Assembly (NCBI RefSeq): GCF_006384975.1
Contig: NZ_CP021645.1
Location: 3,996,001-4,060,000, forward strand
Source: Pseudomonas oryzihabitans
GTDB taxonomy: Bacteria; Pseudomonadota; Gammaproteobacteria; Pseudomonadales; Pseudomonadaceae
Length of the DNA stretch: 64,000 nt
Reading direction: 5' to 3'
Below are positions 29,666 through 38,124 of this stretch, piece by piece. Each line of letters starts with the position of its first letter. Within the stretch, counting starts at the first letter, position 1. The position numbers and the translations under genes are program-made. The notes beneath the pieces are model-generated. The model saw nothing but the letters and a program-made list of their open reading frames with translations, did not search any database and was not told where the DNA came from.

Positions 29666-31132
29666 ATGCAATACCGAGATCTGCGTGACTTCATCCGCAG
29701 CCTGGAGCAGCGTGGTGAACTGAAGCGCGTGACCGCCCCGGTCTCGCCGATCCTCGAGATGACCGAAATCTGTGATCGGACCCTGCGCAAGCAAGGCCCG
29801 GCGCTGCTGTTCGAGAATCCCGTGGGCTACTCCATGCCCGTGCTGGGCAATCTGTTCGGCACGCCGCAACGCGTGGCCTTGGGCATGGGCGCCGAGGACG
29901 TCGGTGCCCTGCGCGAGATCGGCAAGCTCCTGGCCTTCCTCAAGGAGCCCGAGCCGCCCAAGGGCTTGAAAGACGCCTGGTCGAAGCTGCCGATCTACAA
30001 GAAGGTCATCAGCATGGCACCCAAGGTGCTCAAGGACGCCCCCTGCCAGGAGGTGATCGAGGAGGGCGAAGCGGTCGATCTGGGCCGGCTGCCGATCCAG
30101 CATTGCTGGCCGGGCGACGTGGCGCCGCTGATCACCTGGGGCCTGACCGTTACCCGCGGACCGAACAAGGAACGCCAGAACCTGGGCATCTATCGCCAGC
30201 AGGTCATCGGCCGCAACAAGCTGATCATGCGTTGGCTGAGCCATCGTGGCGGTGCCCTTGACTTCCGCGAGTGGTGCCAGAAGCATCCCGGCCAGCCCTA
30301 TCCGGTGGCCGTGGCCCTGGGCGCCGATCCGGCCACCATCCTCGGCGCCGTGACCCCGGTGCCCGATACCCTTTCCGAGTATGCCTTCGCCGGCCTTTTG
30401 CGTGGCAGTCGCAGCGAACTGGTCAAGTGCGTGGGCAACGACCTGCAGGTGCCGGCCAGTGCGGAAATCGTGCTGGAAGGGGTCATCCATCCGGGCGAGA
30501 CGGCGCCGGAAGGTCCCTATGGCGACCATACCGGCTACTACAACGAGGTCGATACCTTCCCGGTGTTCACCGTGGAGCGCATCACCCGCCGCCGCGATCC
30601 CATCTATCACAGCACCTACACCGGCCGGCCGCCGGACGAGCCGGCCATCCTCGGCGTGGCGCTCAACGAAGTCTTCGTGCCCATCCTGCAAAAGCAGTTT
30701 CCGGAGATCGTCGATTTCTATCTGCCGCCGGAAGGCTGCTCCTACCGCATGGCGGTGGTGACCATCAAGAAGCAGTACCCCGGCCACGCCAAGCGCGTGA
30801 TGCTGGGCGTCTGGTCGTTCCTGCGACAATTCATGTACACCAAGTTCGTTATCGTCACCGATGACGACATCAATGCGCGTGACTGGAACGACGTCATCTG
30901 GGCGATCACCACGCGCATGGATCCCAAACGCGACACCGTGATGATCGACAATACCCCTATCGACTACCTGGACTTCGCCTCGCCGATCTCCGGCCTGGGC
31001 TCGAAGATGGGCCTGGACGCCACCCACAAGTGGCCGGGCGAGACCACGCGGGAGTGGGGGCGGGCGATCGTCAAGGACGAAGCGGTGGTCAAACGGGTGG
31101 ACGAGATGTGGTCCAGTCTCGGTATCGATTAA
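29666..31132 (+). CDS. ubiD: 4-hydroxy-3-polyprenylbenzoate decarboxylase UbiD
   Basis: UbiD decarboxylates polyprenyl-hydroxybenzoate in ubiquinone synthesis, using prenylated FMN supplied by UbiX. The 488-residue product has the family length and landmarks [20 protein letters not shown] at the start, [38 protein letters not shown] with the catalytic acidic residues, and [22 protein letters not shown]. It is directly followed (11 bases) by a flavin/iron-sulfur reductase gene, likely the same transcript. Confidence 0.96.
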   Translation: MQYRDLRDFIRSLEQRGELKRVTAPVSPILEMTEICDRTLRKQGPALLFENPVGYSMPVLGNLFGTPQRVALGMGAEDVGALREIGKLLAFLKEPEPPKGLKDAWSKLPIYKKVISMAPKVLKDAPCQEVIEEGEAVDLGRLPIQHCWPGDVAPLITWGLTVTRGPNKERQNLGIYRQQVIGRNKLIMRWLSHRGGALDFREWCQKHPGQPYPVAVALGADPATILGAVTPVPDTLSEYAFAGLLRGSRSELVKCVGNDLQVPASAEIVLEGVIHPGETAPEGPYGDHTGYYNEVDTFPVFTVERITRRRDPIYHSTYTGRPPDEPAILGVALNEVFVPILQKQFPEIVDFYLPPEGCSYRMAVVTIKKQYPGHAKRVMLGVWSFLRQFMYTKFVIVTDDDINARDWNDVIWAITTRMDPKRDTVMIDNTPIDYLDFASPISGLGSKMGLDATHKWPGETTREWGRAIVKDEAVVKRVDEMWSSLGID

Positions 31133-31143
31133 CGGAGACACCT

Positions 31144-32112
31144 ATGAAGGTCACCCTGCAGCCCTCGGGGGCGGTACTGGAAACCCTACCCGGGGAGGCG
31201 ATCCTGGCGGCGGCGCAGCGCCTCGGCTACAGCGGGCCGCACAGCTGCCGCAATGGCAATTGCCAGCTCTGCGCCGCGCTGCTGGTGGAAGGCCAGGTCG
31301 ACCAGCGCGGCCAGACTGCCGACCACGGCGAGATCTACGTCTGCGTGGCGGTCCCCCTGACCGATTGCCTGCTGCAGTGGGACGGGGTACTGGCGCCCGG
31401 CGAGTTGCCGGTGCGTAAGCTGGCCTGCCAGGTGGTGGCGCTGGATGATGTCGGAGGCGATGTGCGCCGCGTGCGGTTGCGTGCCCCGGCCGGACGTCCG
31501 CCGCGCTATCACGCCGGCCAGTACCTGATGATCGCCCGCGACGATGGCAAGCAGTCGGCCTTTTCCCTGGCCTCGGCCCCGCACCAGGAGCGTGAGCTGG
31601 AGCTGCACGTGCTGGCCCGCGAGGCCAGCAGCCAGGCGCTGTTGGCACAACTCGAGCGCAAGGGCATGGCCCAGGTCGAGCTGCCCTATGGCGATGCGCA
31701 TCTGGCTGAGCTACCGGATGGTCCCCTGGTGCTGATCGCCGCCGGCACCGGCATGGCGCAGATGCACAGCCTGATCGAAGACGCTCGCACCCGTGGCTTC
31801 GCCCATCCGGTGCATCTGTACTGGGGCGTCCGTACGCCCGAGGACTTCTACGCCATCGAGGCCTGGGACGACTGGGCAAGCCTGCCCAATCTCGTCTTGA
31901 ACCGGGTAGTGAGCGATGCCTGTGGCTGGGAAGGCCGCTGTGGCCTACTGCACGAGGTGGTGCGCGCCGACTTCGCCGACCTGAGCGGCCTGCACGTCTA
32001 TGCCAGCGGCTCGCCGGCGATGGTCTACGCCACCCTGGATGCCCTGGTGGAAGCCGGCATGGACGCCCACCAGATGCGTGCCGACGTCTTCGCCTACGCG
32101 CCGCGGAGCTAG
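31144..32112 (+). CDS. 2Fe-2S ferredoxin-FAD/NAD reductase (CDP-6-deoxy-delta-3,4-glucoseen reductase-like)
   Basis: A 322-residue electron-transfer protein with three parts: N-terminal plant-type [2Fe-2S] ferredoxin (residues 1-85) with ligands C35-x4-C40-x2-C43 and C67, an FAD-binding barrel containing YHAGQYLMI and FSLASAPH (about 120-190), and an NAD-binding domain with LIAAGTGMAQMHSL and YWGVRTPEDFY. This is the layout of phenol hydroxylase reductase and of the CDP-glucoseen reductase label used in Pseudomonas. Its acceptor is unknown; placement 11 bases after ubiD hints at a quinone-related or oxygenase partner. Confidence 0.88.
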   Translation: MKVTLQPSGAVLETLPGEAILAAAQRLGYSGPHSCRNGNCQLCAALLVEGQVDQRGQTADHGEIYVCVAVPLTDCLLQWDGVLAPGELPVRKLACQVVALDDVGGDVRRVRLRAPAGRPPRYHAGQYLMIARDDGKQSAFSLASAPHQERELELHVLAREASSQALLAQLERKGMAQVELPYGDAHLAELPDGPLVLIAAGTGMAQMHSLIEDARTRGFAHPVHLYWGVRTPEDFYAIEAWDDWASLPNLVLNRVVSDACGWEGRCGLLHEVVRADFADLSGLHVYASGSPAMVYATLDALVEAGMDAHQMRADVFAYAPRS

Positions 32113-32142
32113 CCCCACCGGCATGGCTGCGATAAATACATC

Positions 32143-32217
32143 CGTAGGGTGGAAAACCGCGCAGCGTTTTCCACCTTGAGCCCCGGTTGATGAGGCTACG
32201 CCGTCATCCACGCTACG
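32143..32217. repeat. Palindromic intergenic repeat, copy 2
   Basis: Begins CGTAGGGTGGAAAACCGCGC then AGCGTTTTCCACC and ends ATCCACGCTACG; head and tail match copy 1 (21483-21567) with few changes while the middle differs. It sits in the 120-base gap between two convergent genes (reductase and glpT), where it may act as a bidirectional transcript end. Confidence 0.85.
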
Positions 32218-32232
32218 GGATCATGTCCAGGC

Positions 32233-33573
32233 TCAGCGCCCCGTCTTGGCTACCATCCCGGTGTGCCTCAGCGTCAGTGCCAGGAAGGCGATGGCCAGCA
32301 CGCAGGAGCCGATCAGCAGCATGAAGCCGCCATCCCAGCCGAAGTGATCCACGGTGTAGCCCACCAGGGCATTGGCGGCCACTGAGCCACCCAGGTAGCC
32401 GAACAGACCGGTAAAGCCTGCGGCGGTACCGGCGGCCTTCTTGGGGACCAGCTCCAGCGCCTGCAGGCCGATCAGCATCACCGGGCCGTAGATCAGGAAG
32501 CCGATGCAGACCAGGGCGGCCAGGTCGACGCCGGGGTTGCCTTCCGGGTTGAGCCAGTAGACCAGGGTGGCGACCATCACGCCGAGCATGAACACCACGC
32601 CGGTGGCGCCACGATTGCCGCGGAACAGCTTGTCCGAGAGCCAGCCGCAGAGCAGGGTGCCAGGGATGCCGGCCCACTCGTAGAAGAAATAGGCCCAGGA
32701 GGTTTTGTCCACCGAGAAGTGCTTGGCTTCCTTGAGGTAGGTGGGCGCCCAGTCCAGCACGCCATAGCGCAGCAGGTAGACGAAGACGTTGGCGAAGGCG
32801 ATGTACCAGAGCAGGCGATTCTTCAGCACGTATTCGACGAAGATCTCCTTGGTGGAGAATTCGCGCTCGTGGCCTTCGCTGTAGCCCTCGGGAAAGTCCT
32901 GCTTCCATTGCTCCACCGATGGCAGGCCACAGGATTGCGGGGTGTCTCTCATGGTGATGAAGGCGAACACGGCCACTGCCAGGGCGACCACCGCCGGGAC
33001 ATAGAAAGCCGAGCGCCAGTCGTCGAACAGGAACAGGCCGAGTAGGAACAGCGGGCCGATCAGACCGCCGCCGACATTGTGGGCGACGTTCCATACCGAG
33101 ACCACGCCGCCACGCTCCTTCTGCGACCACCAGTGCACCATGGTGCGACCGCTGGGCGGCCAGCCCATTCCTTGGAACCAGCCGTTGAGGAACAGCAGGA
33201 CGAACATGATGCCGACACTGGAGGTGGCCCAAGGTGCGAATCCGAACAGCAGCATCACCAGGGCGGACAGCACCAGGCCAGCGGGCAGAAAGTAGCGCGG
33301 ATTGGAGCGATCCGAGACCAGACCCATGAGGAACTTGGACAGTCCGTAGGCGATGGCTACCGCGGAGAGCGCCACGCCCAGTTCGCCCCGGCTATAGCCT
33401 TGCTCCACCAGCGAGGGCATGGCCAGGGAGAAGTTCTTGCGCAGCAGATAGTAGCCGGCGTAGCCGATGAAGATTCCGGCGAAGATCTGCCAGCGCAGGC
33501 GGCGATAGATGGGGTCGATGCGATCAGCGGGCAGGGGCGGGCGATGAGCCGCAGGGGCGAAGATTCCAAGCAT
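32233..33573 (-). CDS. glpT: Glycerol-3-phosphate transporter (MFS antiporter)
   Basis: Inner-membrane antiporter importing sn-glycerol-3-phosphate in exchange for phosphate. The 446-residue protein has about 12 helices and organophosphate:Pi antiporter family segments: [29 protein letters not shown] near the start, [24 protein letters not shown] with conserved Arg, [18 protein letters not shown] and [19 protein letters not shown]. This fits GlpT rather than UhpT, and the gene lies next to the ubiD-rho group as in P. aeruginosa. A palindromic TTCG-type operator lies upstream at 33604-33632, pointing to GlpR control; glpR itself is not in the window. Confidence 0.93.
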   Translation of the reverse strand: MLGIFAPAAHRPPLPADRIDPIYRRLRWQIFAGIFIGYAGYYLLRKNFSLAMPSLVEQGYSRGELGVALSAVAIAYGLSKFLMGLVSDRSNPRYFLPAGLVLSALVMLLFGFAPWATSSVGIMFVLLFLNGWFQGMGWPPSGRTMVHWWSQKERGGVVSVWNVAHNVGGGLIGPLFLLGLFLFDDWRSAFYVPAVVALAVAVFAFITMRDTPQSCGLPSVEQWKQDFPEGYSEGHEREFSTKEIFVEYVLKNRLLWYIAFANVFVYLLRYGVLDWAPTYLKEAKHFSVDKTSWAYFFYEWAGIPGTLLCGWLSDKLFRGNRGATGVVFMLGVMVATLVYWLNPEGNPGVDLAALVCIGFLIYGPVMLIGLQALELVPKKAAGTAAGFTGLFGYLGGSVAANALVGYTVDHFGWDGGFMLLIGSCVLAIAFLALTLRHTGMVAKTGR

Positions 33574-33603
33574 GAGTGCCTCGGTATTGTTATAGGTATT
33601 AAG

Positions 33604-33632
33604 CGAAATCGAACATTTCCAGTTCGTTTTCG
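33604..33632 (-). promoter_or_regulatory. Putative GlpR operator upstream of glpT
   Basis: CGAAATCGAAC (33604-33614) and GTTCGTTTTCG (33622-33632) are inverted copies matching at 10 of 11 positions with a 7-base spacer, 31 bases upstream of the glpT start. TTCG-containing half-sites are typical of DeoR-family GlpR operators. Position and symmetry are seen; regulator identity is inferred. Confidence 0.5.
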
Positions 33633-33768
33633 AATATTACAATGATATTACAGCGTGACTAGGCTTTTCCGCTCTGTGGCAGCGGACCGGGGGTTTTGCC
33701 GCTTGATCTGCAGCGACGGCGCGCCTAGGGTTGCGCCTCTATGCCGTTGTCGTTTTTCGCGAGTCGCT

Positions 33769-34794
33769 ATGCCTGCCTGGAAAGTCCTGTCCTCCCGTGC
33801 CGTGACGCTGGTTACCGCTCTGTTCGAGCGCTATCCGCGGCTGATCGCCCTCGCCGGTTTCATCTCGGGGATCTGCAGCTTCCTGCTGGTCGACCGGCAG
33901 AAGGGCTTCGCCCCGGTGATGGCCGTGGTCATGCTGGCGAGCTGGGTCTGGTTGATGCTGGAAAACGTGCTCCGTGGCTGGGTCAGCCGCCGCTTCGGCT
34001 GGGAGCTGCCACCGCCGTTGCTGCGCTACGCTACCCAATTGATCCATCAGGAAAGCCTGTTCTTCTGCCTGCCGTTCTTCGCCATCACCACCGCCTGGAA
34101 CAGCGGCCAGGCGCTGTTCACCGGGCTGCTCGGCGCGGCCGCGCTGGTCTCCATCATCGATCCGCTCTACTACAAGGCGCTCGCCCCGCGACGCTGGGTG
34201 TTCCTCAGCTACCACACCCTGACGCTGTTCGCGGTGCTGCTCACGGCTTTGCCGATCATCCTGCACCTGACCACCACCCAGAGCTACGAACTGGCCCTGG
34301 GCGTCGCCGTGCTGCTGTCCTTTCCCAGTCTGGCAGTTGCCTTCCGGGTGCGGCTGGGCTGGCGCTGGCTGGGGCTGCTGGCGCTGTGCCTGGCCATTGG
34401 CGCCTTCGGCTGGGTGGGGCGCGCCTGGGTACCGCCGGCCACCCTGTGGCTGACCGACATGGGCATGAGCACCGACTTCGACAGTCTCAAGCGCGAGCCG
34501 GGTGAGGCGGTGAAGAGCCTGAGCGCTGCCCAACTGCGGGCCCAGGGACTCTATGCCTTCACCGCCATCAATGCGCCGCGAGGTCTGAACGAGCGCATCT
34601 ATCACGTCTGGCGCCATGCCGGTCAGGAGGTGGATCGTATCCCCCTGGATATCAGCGGCGGTCGCGAGGCCGGCTATCGCGCCTGGACCCACAAGCAGAA
34701 CTTCCCCGGCGACGTGACCGGCCGTTGGCAGGTGCAAGTGGTAACGGACGTCGGCCAGGTGATCGGAACCCTCAGGTTCGAGGTGACCCCTTGA
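33769..34794 (+). CDS. DUF5924/DUF2914-type membrane protein
   Basis: A 341-residue protein of unknown function. The N-terminal two thirds hold about seven hydrophobic helices (YPRLIALAGFISGICSFLLVD onward, ending near residue 235), matching what Pseudomonas genomes call DUF5924. The last ~100 residues are soluble with YAFTAINAPRGLNERIYHVWRH and VTGRWQVQVVTDVGQVIGTLRF, the DUF2914 pattern, probably a periplasmic beta domain. Start ATG 33769 is chosen because the longer upstream frame reads through poorly conserved Arg/Cys-rich sequence. The next small gene starts 44 bases on. Confidence 0.75.
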   Translation: MPAWKVLSSRAVTLVTALFERYPRLIALAGFISGICSFLLVDRQKGFAPVMAVVMLASWVWLMLENVLRGWVSRRFGWELPPPLLRYATQLIHQESLFFCLPFFAITTAWNSGQALFTGLLGAAALVSIIDPLYYKALAPRRWVFLSYHTLTLFAVLLTALPIILHLTTTQSYELALGVAVLLSFPSLAVAFRVRLGWRWLGLLALCLAIGAFGWVGRAWVPPATLWLTDMGMSTDFDSLKREPGEAVKSLSAAQLRAQGLYAFTAINAPRGLNERIYHVWRHAGQEVDRIPLDISGGREAGYRAWTHKQNFPGDVTGRWQVQVVTDVGQVIGTLRFEVTP

Positions 34795-34838
34795 GCCGTG
34801 CTGGCTATGCTGCAGCCATCCACCCGTGAGGATCCATC

Positions 34839-35246
34839 GTGAAAGCTGTCGCCGCCATTTTGTTGTCCTTCTGCCTGGCCTTGAATGTCTGGGCGAGCGA
34901 AGAGAAGAAGGAAGGGGAAGCCCCCAAGACCGAGTTCTACAATCTGACCCCGGCGCTGGTCGGCAACTACGGCAGTGGTCCCAAGCTCAAGTACTACAAG
35001 GCCGACATCGCCCTGATGATGACCGGCAAGGAAGCCAAGGAGAAAGTGGAATTCCACGAGCCGCTGATCCGCAATCAGCTGGTGATGCTGTTCGCCCAGC
35101 AGACCGACGAGTCCATGGCTGGTGTGGAGGCGCGCGAGAAATTGCGCCAGGAAGCGCTCAAGCAGGTCCAGCAGGTGCTTACTCAGGAAGAAGGCAAGCC
35201 CCTGGTGGAGGACCTGCTGTTCAACAACCTGATCGTCCAGCCCTGA
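34839..35246 (+). CDS. FliL-like exported small protein
   Basis: A 135-residue protein beginning with GTG 34839, preceded by GTGAGGA. A signal peptide (MKAVAAILLSFCLALNVWA/SEE) leads into a charged linker and the FliL-like core: FYNLTPALVGNYGSGPKLKYYKADIALMM, then HEPLIRNQLVMLFAQQ, REKLRQEALKQVQQVL and VEDLLFNNLIVQ. The core resembles the stomatin-like periplasmic domain of FliL, but no flagellar genes are near, and orphan FliL-like proteins are common in Pseudomonas. Function unknown; it may act in envelope stress or motor control. Confidence 0.78.
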   Translation: MKAVAAILLSFCLALNVWASEEKKEGEAPKTEFYNLTPALVGNYGSGPKLKYYKADIALMMTGKEAKEKVEFHEPLIRNQLVMLFAQQTDESMAGVEAREKLRQEALKQVQQVLTQEEGKPLVEDLLFNNLIVQP

Positions 35247-35255
35247 GACGATGGC

Positions 35256-35711
35256 TCAGCCGCGGCCCGCGGCGACAATGGCCGCCCATTCGGCTGGGCT
35301 GACCGGCATTACCGACAGCCGATTGCCCTTGCGCAGCAGGGCGAAGTCGGCGAGTGCCGGCAGCTCGCGCAGGCGCGGCAGGGTCAGCACCCGTGGAAAG
35401 GCCTCGACGAAGGCGACCTGGCGCGCCGTCCAGGGGTTGTTCTCCGCCGTAGCCTTGGGGGCGTGGTAGGGGCTCTGCGGATCCAGTGCGGTGGGGTCGG
35501 CGAAGGCCTCGCCGAGGACCCGGCCGATGCCAGCGATACCGGGTTCGGCGCAGCTCGAATGATGGAAGAAGAACAGGTCGTCGGGCGCCATGGCACGCAG
35601 GAAGTTGCGTGCCTGGTAGTTGCGCACGCCATCCCAGCGGCCCTCGCCCAGGCGTTGCAGGTCGTTTAGCGAAAACTCATCGGGCTCGGATTTCAACAGC
35701 CAGAAGGCCAC
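35256..35711 (-). CDS. EVE domain protein
   Basis: A 151-residue single-domain protein of the EVE (PUA-like) family: MAFWLLKSEPDEFSLNDL, WDGVRNYQARNFLRAM, DLFFFHHSSCAEPGIAGIGRV and a C-terminal LRKGNRLSVMPVSPAEW. EVE domains bind modified bases in DNA or RNA; single-domain bacterial members are often next to ribosomal or 6S/ygfA genes, as here. Convergent with the FliL-like gene and 10 bases from it. Confidence 0.93.
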   Translation of the reverse strand: MAFWLLKSEPDEFSLNDLQRLGEGRWDGVRNYQARNFLRAMAPDDLFFFHHSSCAEPGIAGIGRVLGEAFADPTALDPQSPYHAPKATAENNPWTARQVAFVEAFPRVLTLPRLRELPALADFALLRKGNRLSVMPVSPAEWAAIVAAGRG

Positions 35712-35892
35712 GGTTCGTCTCCTGACGAATGGAAGCTCGGGAGCTTAACGGAAAGGGGCTGGTCGATTGCAAGGGGCGACCGCTTGTCGCAGAATGCCGC
35801 GCATTCCAGATGAAGTCTGATCGTACGCGCTGAGCATACAGGGCGACGTCGTGTCCTGCCCAAAGGTGCCAGCAAGGGGGTGGCCCAGCTCG

Positions 35893-36042
35893 ATGAAACG
35901 TAAACCTGATTTGCTATGGGTACTGGTCCTGATCTTCACCCTGGGTGTCGTTACCACGGGGTACACGCAGAGCCTCTGGGAGCAACGCCAGAGCCAGCAG
36001 CAGTATGGCCGCTACGCCAGCGAAATGCCGCCGGCGCGCTAG
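35893..36042 (+). CDS. Small membrane protein, 49 residues, unknown
   Basis: A short frame encoding MKRKPDLLWVLVLIFTLGVV and then TTGYTQSLWEQRQ and a polar tail. It has a basic N-terminus and one clear hydrophobic helix (about residues 7-24), so it is a likely single-span inner-membrane protein with its C-terminus outside. I recall similar ~50-residue proteins at this locus in other pseudomonads. An upstream in-frame GTG at 35851 is possible. No strong ribosome site is seen, which lowers confidence. It ends five bases from the convergent cyclo-ligase gene. Confidence 0.6.
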   Translation: MKRKPDLLWVLVLIFTLGVVTTGYTQSLWEQRQSQQQYGRYASEMPPAR

Positions 36043-36047
36043 GTTCG

Positions 36048-36662
36048 TCAATCCGGCTGGCCGTACCAGCCGCCATCGCTGACTACGGCCGCCATGGGTA
36101 CGTCCCAGGCCGCCAGTGCCAACCGCTCCACCTTCTGACATTCATGGGCGCAACCGATCAAGCGCGGGCTGCGCCAGTGCTGCCTGCGCGCCAAATAGGC
36201 CAGGTTGCGGTCATAGAAGCCCTTGCCCATGCCCAGGCGCCCGCCTTGGGGATCGAAGCCCACCAGCGGCATCAGGATGAGATCCAGCGCCCAGGTCGGT
36301 CGACCCAGCCGTCGATCCGGGCGCGGCTCGGCGATGCCGAAGCGATTGCGTACCCAGGATTCGCCACGGCCGACCCGCTGAAAGATCATCGCCGTGCGCG
36401 GCCAGCGGGAGAGCACCGGTAGATAGGTGGCCTTGCCGCGGCGCTGGGCTTCTTCGAACAGCGGGCGCGGATCGATCTCGCCATCGCTGGGGAGATAGAA
36501 GGCGATATGGCGGGCGCGTCGAAACAATGGATGCTGCGCGAGTTGCCGATAGAGCTGGCGAGCGGCCTGGCGTTGCTGGATGGGAGTAAGGGCACGGCGG
36601 CGCTGACGCAACAGTTTGCGCAGTGCGGGACGACTGAGGTCGGGGGAGGGAGGGGTGGTCAT
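36048..36662 (-). CDS. 5-formyltetrahydrofolate cyclo-ligase
   Basis: Converts 5-formyl-THF to 5,10-methenyl-THF with ATP (ygfA/fau type). The 204-residue product has RPALRKLLRQRRRAL near the N-terminus, IAFYLPSDGEIDPRPL, and the signature LILMPLVGFDPQGGRLGMGKGFYDRNL. The start ATG 36662 lies 12 bases after the 6S RNA 3' end; longer in-frame starts (for example 36722) fall inside the 6S gene and are rejected. The 6S-ygfA pairing is classic in gammaproteobacteria, with ygfA expressed by read-through from 6S. Confidence 0.94.
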   Translation of the reverse strand: MTTPPSPDLSRPALRKLLRQRRRALTPIQQRQAARQLYRQLAQHPLFRRARHIAFYLPSDGEIDPRPLFEEAQRRGKATYLPVLSRWPRTAMIFQRVGRGESWVRNRFGIAEPRPDRRLGRPTWALDLILMPLVGFDPQGGRLGMGKGFYDRNLAYLARRQHWRSPRLIGCAHECQKVERLALAAWDVPMAAVVSDGGWYGQPD

Positions 36663-36673
36663 GGAAATCGATG

Positions 36674-36850
36674 AGCTCTCCGGAATGCCGCTGCCGGTGT
36701 AGCCCTTGAACCCTTGGTTCAAGGTGGGAGAAGTCGTAGACCTTTAGGCTTTCCGCCGTGGCGGACATGCACACCAGTCTTACGAGCAACCCCCGGGGTG
36801 TTGCTTATCGGCTCGGGGACATGACCGACTGGCGCACACACCAGAGAGTG
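36674..36850 (-). ncRNA. ssrS: 6S RNA
   Basis: The roughly 177-nt RNA read leftwards from about 36850 contains GCCAGTCGGTCATGTCC, GAGCCGATAAGCAA, GACTGGTGTGCATGTCCGCC and CCTTGAACCAAGGGTTCAAGGGCTA-type blocks that I recognise from Pseudomonas 6S RNA. Its ends pair (CTCTCTGG at 36848-36841 with CCGGAGAG at 36683-36676), giving the closing stem. 6S mimics an open promoter and binds sigma-70 holoenzyme in stationary phase. Location between zapA and the cyclo-ligase gene is the standard one. Exact ends are estimates. Confidence 0.9.
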
Positions 36851-36856
36851 GCCTTC

Positions 36857-36884
36857 AGTATACGCCCCTGAGCCGAGATGCAAA
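36857..36884 (-). promoter_or_regulatory. Putative 6S RNA promoter
   Basis: On the minus strand, TTTGCA (36884-36879) and TATACT (36862-36857) are spaced by 16 bases; the -10 lies about 7 bases before the predicted 6S start. Confidence 0.55.
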
Positions 36885-36929
36885 CCCCCGCCTATCCCGG
36901 CACAGGCCAGCAGCCGCCAGGCCGACTGG

Positions 36930-37238
36930 TCAGGCGGTGGTGTCGTGTTCGGTGATCAGGGCGCGGTCGACCCGGTCCAGCAGGTCGCGTACCCGCTCAC
37001 GGGTGCTGCTGACTTCCAGGCTGACATCGTCCTGGCGGTGCAGCAGTTCGTGGGTGATGTTGAGGGCGGCCATCACGGCCACGCGGTCGGCGCCGATGAC
37101 CTTACCGCTGGCGCGGATCTCGCGCATCTTGCCATCGAGGTAACGGGCGGTGCTCTCCAGGTTGGCACGCTCGTCGGCGGGGCAACTGATGCGATATTCC
37201 TTTTCCAGAATCTGGACGGTCACGGTCTCGGTGCTCAT
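36930..37238 (-). CDS. zapA: Cell division protein ZapA
   Basis: A 102-residue FtsZ-ring-associated protein. It shows VTVQILEKEYRISCPADERANLESTARYLDGKMREIR at the start and VAVMAALNITHELL followed by a C-terminal coiled coil, the standard ZapA layout. It bundles FtsZ protofilaments at midcell. The gene overlaps the preceding ZapB-like gene by four bases, so the two are co-translated; 6S RNA follows on the same strand. Confidence 0.95.
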   Translation of the reverse strand: MSTETVTVQILEKEYRISCPADERANLESTARYLDGKMREIRASGKVIGADRVAVMAALNITHELLHRQDDVSLEVSSTRERVRDLLDRVDRALITEHDTTA

Positions 37239-37465
37239 GAGTCCTGCTCCAAGGCTTTCAGGCGTAAAATCATCGCTTCGACCTTCGATCTGGCCAATTC
37301 GTTCTTCTCGATCAACTCGGCGCGTTCCTGGCGCCAGTTGCGCTCGCTATGGCGCAGTTGTCGATTCTGCTGCTGGAGTTCCTCGAGACGCAGGAGCAGC
37401 CGCTCCACACGGTCACCGAGGGCGTCCAGATCGGCGTCGAGAGGCGTGTCGCGAGACTCGCGCAT
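37235..37465 (-). CDS. TIGR02449 family coiled-coil protein (ZapB-like)
   Basis: A 76-residue, almost wholly coiled-coil protein: ALGDRVERLLLRLEELQQQN, RQLRHSERNWRQERAELIEKNELARSKVEAMI. This is the TIGR02449/DUF904-like family always placed directly before zapA in pseudomonads, and it probably assists Z-ring assembly as ZapB does. Start ATG 37465 follows TGGAG; a TTG 27 bases upstream is in frame but unlikely. Overlaps zapA by four bases. Confidence 0.88.
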   Translation of the reverse strand: MRESRDTPLDADLDALGDRVERLLLRLEELQQQNRQLRHSERNWRQERAELIEKNELARSKVEAMILRLKALEQDS

Positions 37466-37563
37466 GAGGGCTACAGCTCCAGAAGGGTGCAACGAGATTG
37501 GCCGCCGGCGGGGTCAGCGCGTAGGATAAGGCTTCATTCTAGCCAGCACCTCACCTCGACGCC

Positions 37564-38118
37564 ATGTCCAGCTCAGCATCCGCCTACGCCGCCTTCGCCA
37601 CCCTGCTCGCCGAGGCCGCCCTGCCGGTCTCGCCCGCCGAACTCCACGGTCACCTGCTCGGACGGGTGTGCGGCGGTGCGGGCTTCGACGAGAACGACTG
37701 GCTGGCTGCGGCCAGTGAACTGCTCGGGGGCGCCCCGAACGAGCGCCTGCAGGCGGCGCTGTCGGGTCTGCTCGGCATGGTGCAGCAGGAATTCGCTGGC
37801 CAGCAGGTGGCGCTGGTGCTGCTGCTGCCATCGGACGAGACGCCGCTGGCCGAGCGTACCGCCGCCCTGGGCCAGTGGTGCCAGGGATTCCTTGGCGGCT
37901 TCGGCCTGTCGGGGCGTACTGGTGAGGTCTCCGGGGAGGCCCGCGAGGTACTCGAGGATCTGGCCGCCATCGCCCAGATCCAGGAGCCGGCCGAGGAAGG
38001 CGAAGAGGGCGAGAACGACTTCATGGAGGTGACCGAGTACCTGCGTGTGGCGCCCTTGCTGCTCTACGGCGAGTACGGTCGCGGCCCCATTCCCGAACCG
38101 GCTCCCGTGGTGCACTGA
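37564..38118 (+). CDS. YecA/YgfB (UPF0149) family protein
   Basis: A 184-residue acidic protein of the UPF0149 family: [31 protein letters not shown] at the N-terminus, [14 protein letters not shown] in the middle and [25 protein letters not shown] near the end. All are family signatures of YgfB; the position directly before pepP and ubiH is conserved in gammaproteobacteria. Role unclear (a P. aeruginosa homologue has been linked to beta-lactam resistance). Six bases separate it from pepP. Confidence 0.93.
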   Translation: MSSSASAYAAFATLLAEAALPVSPAELHGHLLGRVCGGAGFDENDWLAAASELLGGAPNERLQAALSGLLGMVQQEFAGQQVALVLLLPSDETPLAERTAALGQWCQGFLGGFGLSGRTGEVSGEAREVLEDLAAIAQIQEPAEEGEEGENDFMEVTEYLRVAPLLLYGEYGRGPIPEPAPVVH

Positions 38119-38124
38119 GCGGCC

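Noticed and set aside
36663..36789. Upstream in-frame starts for the cyclo-ligase gene
   Set aside because: They lie inside the 6S RNA gene; the ATG at 36662 gives the normal protein N-terminus.
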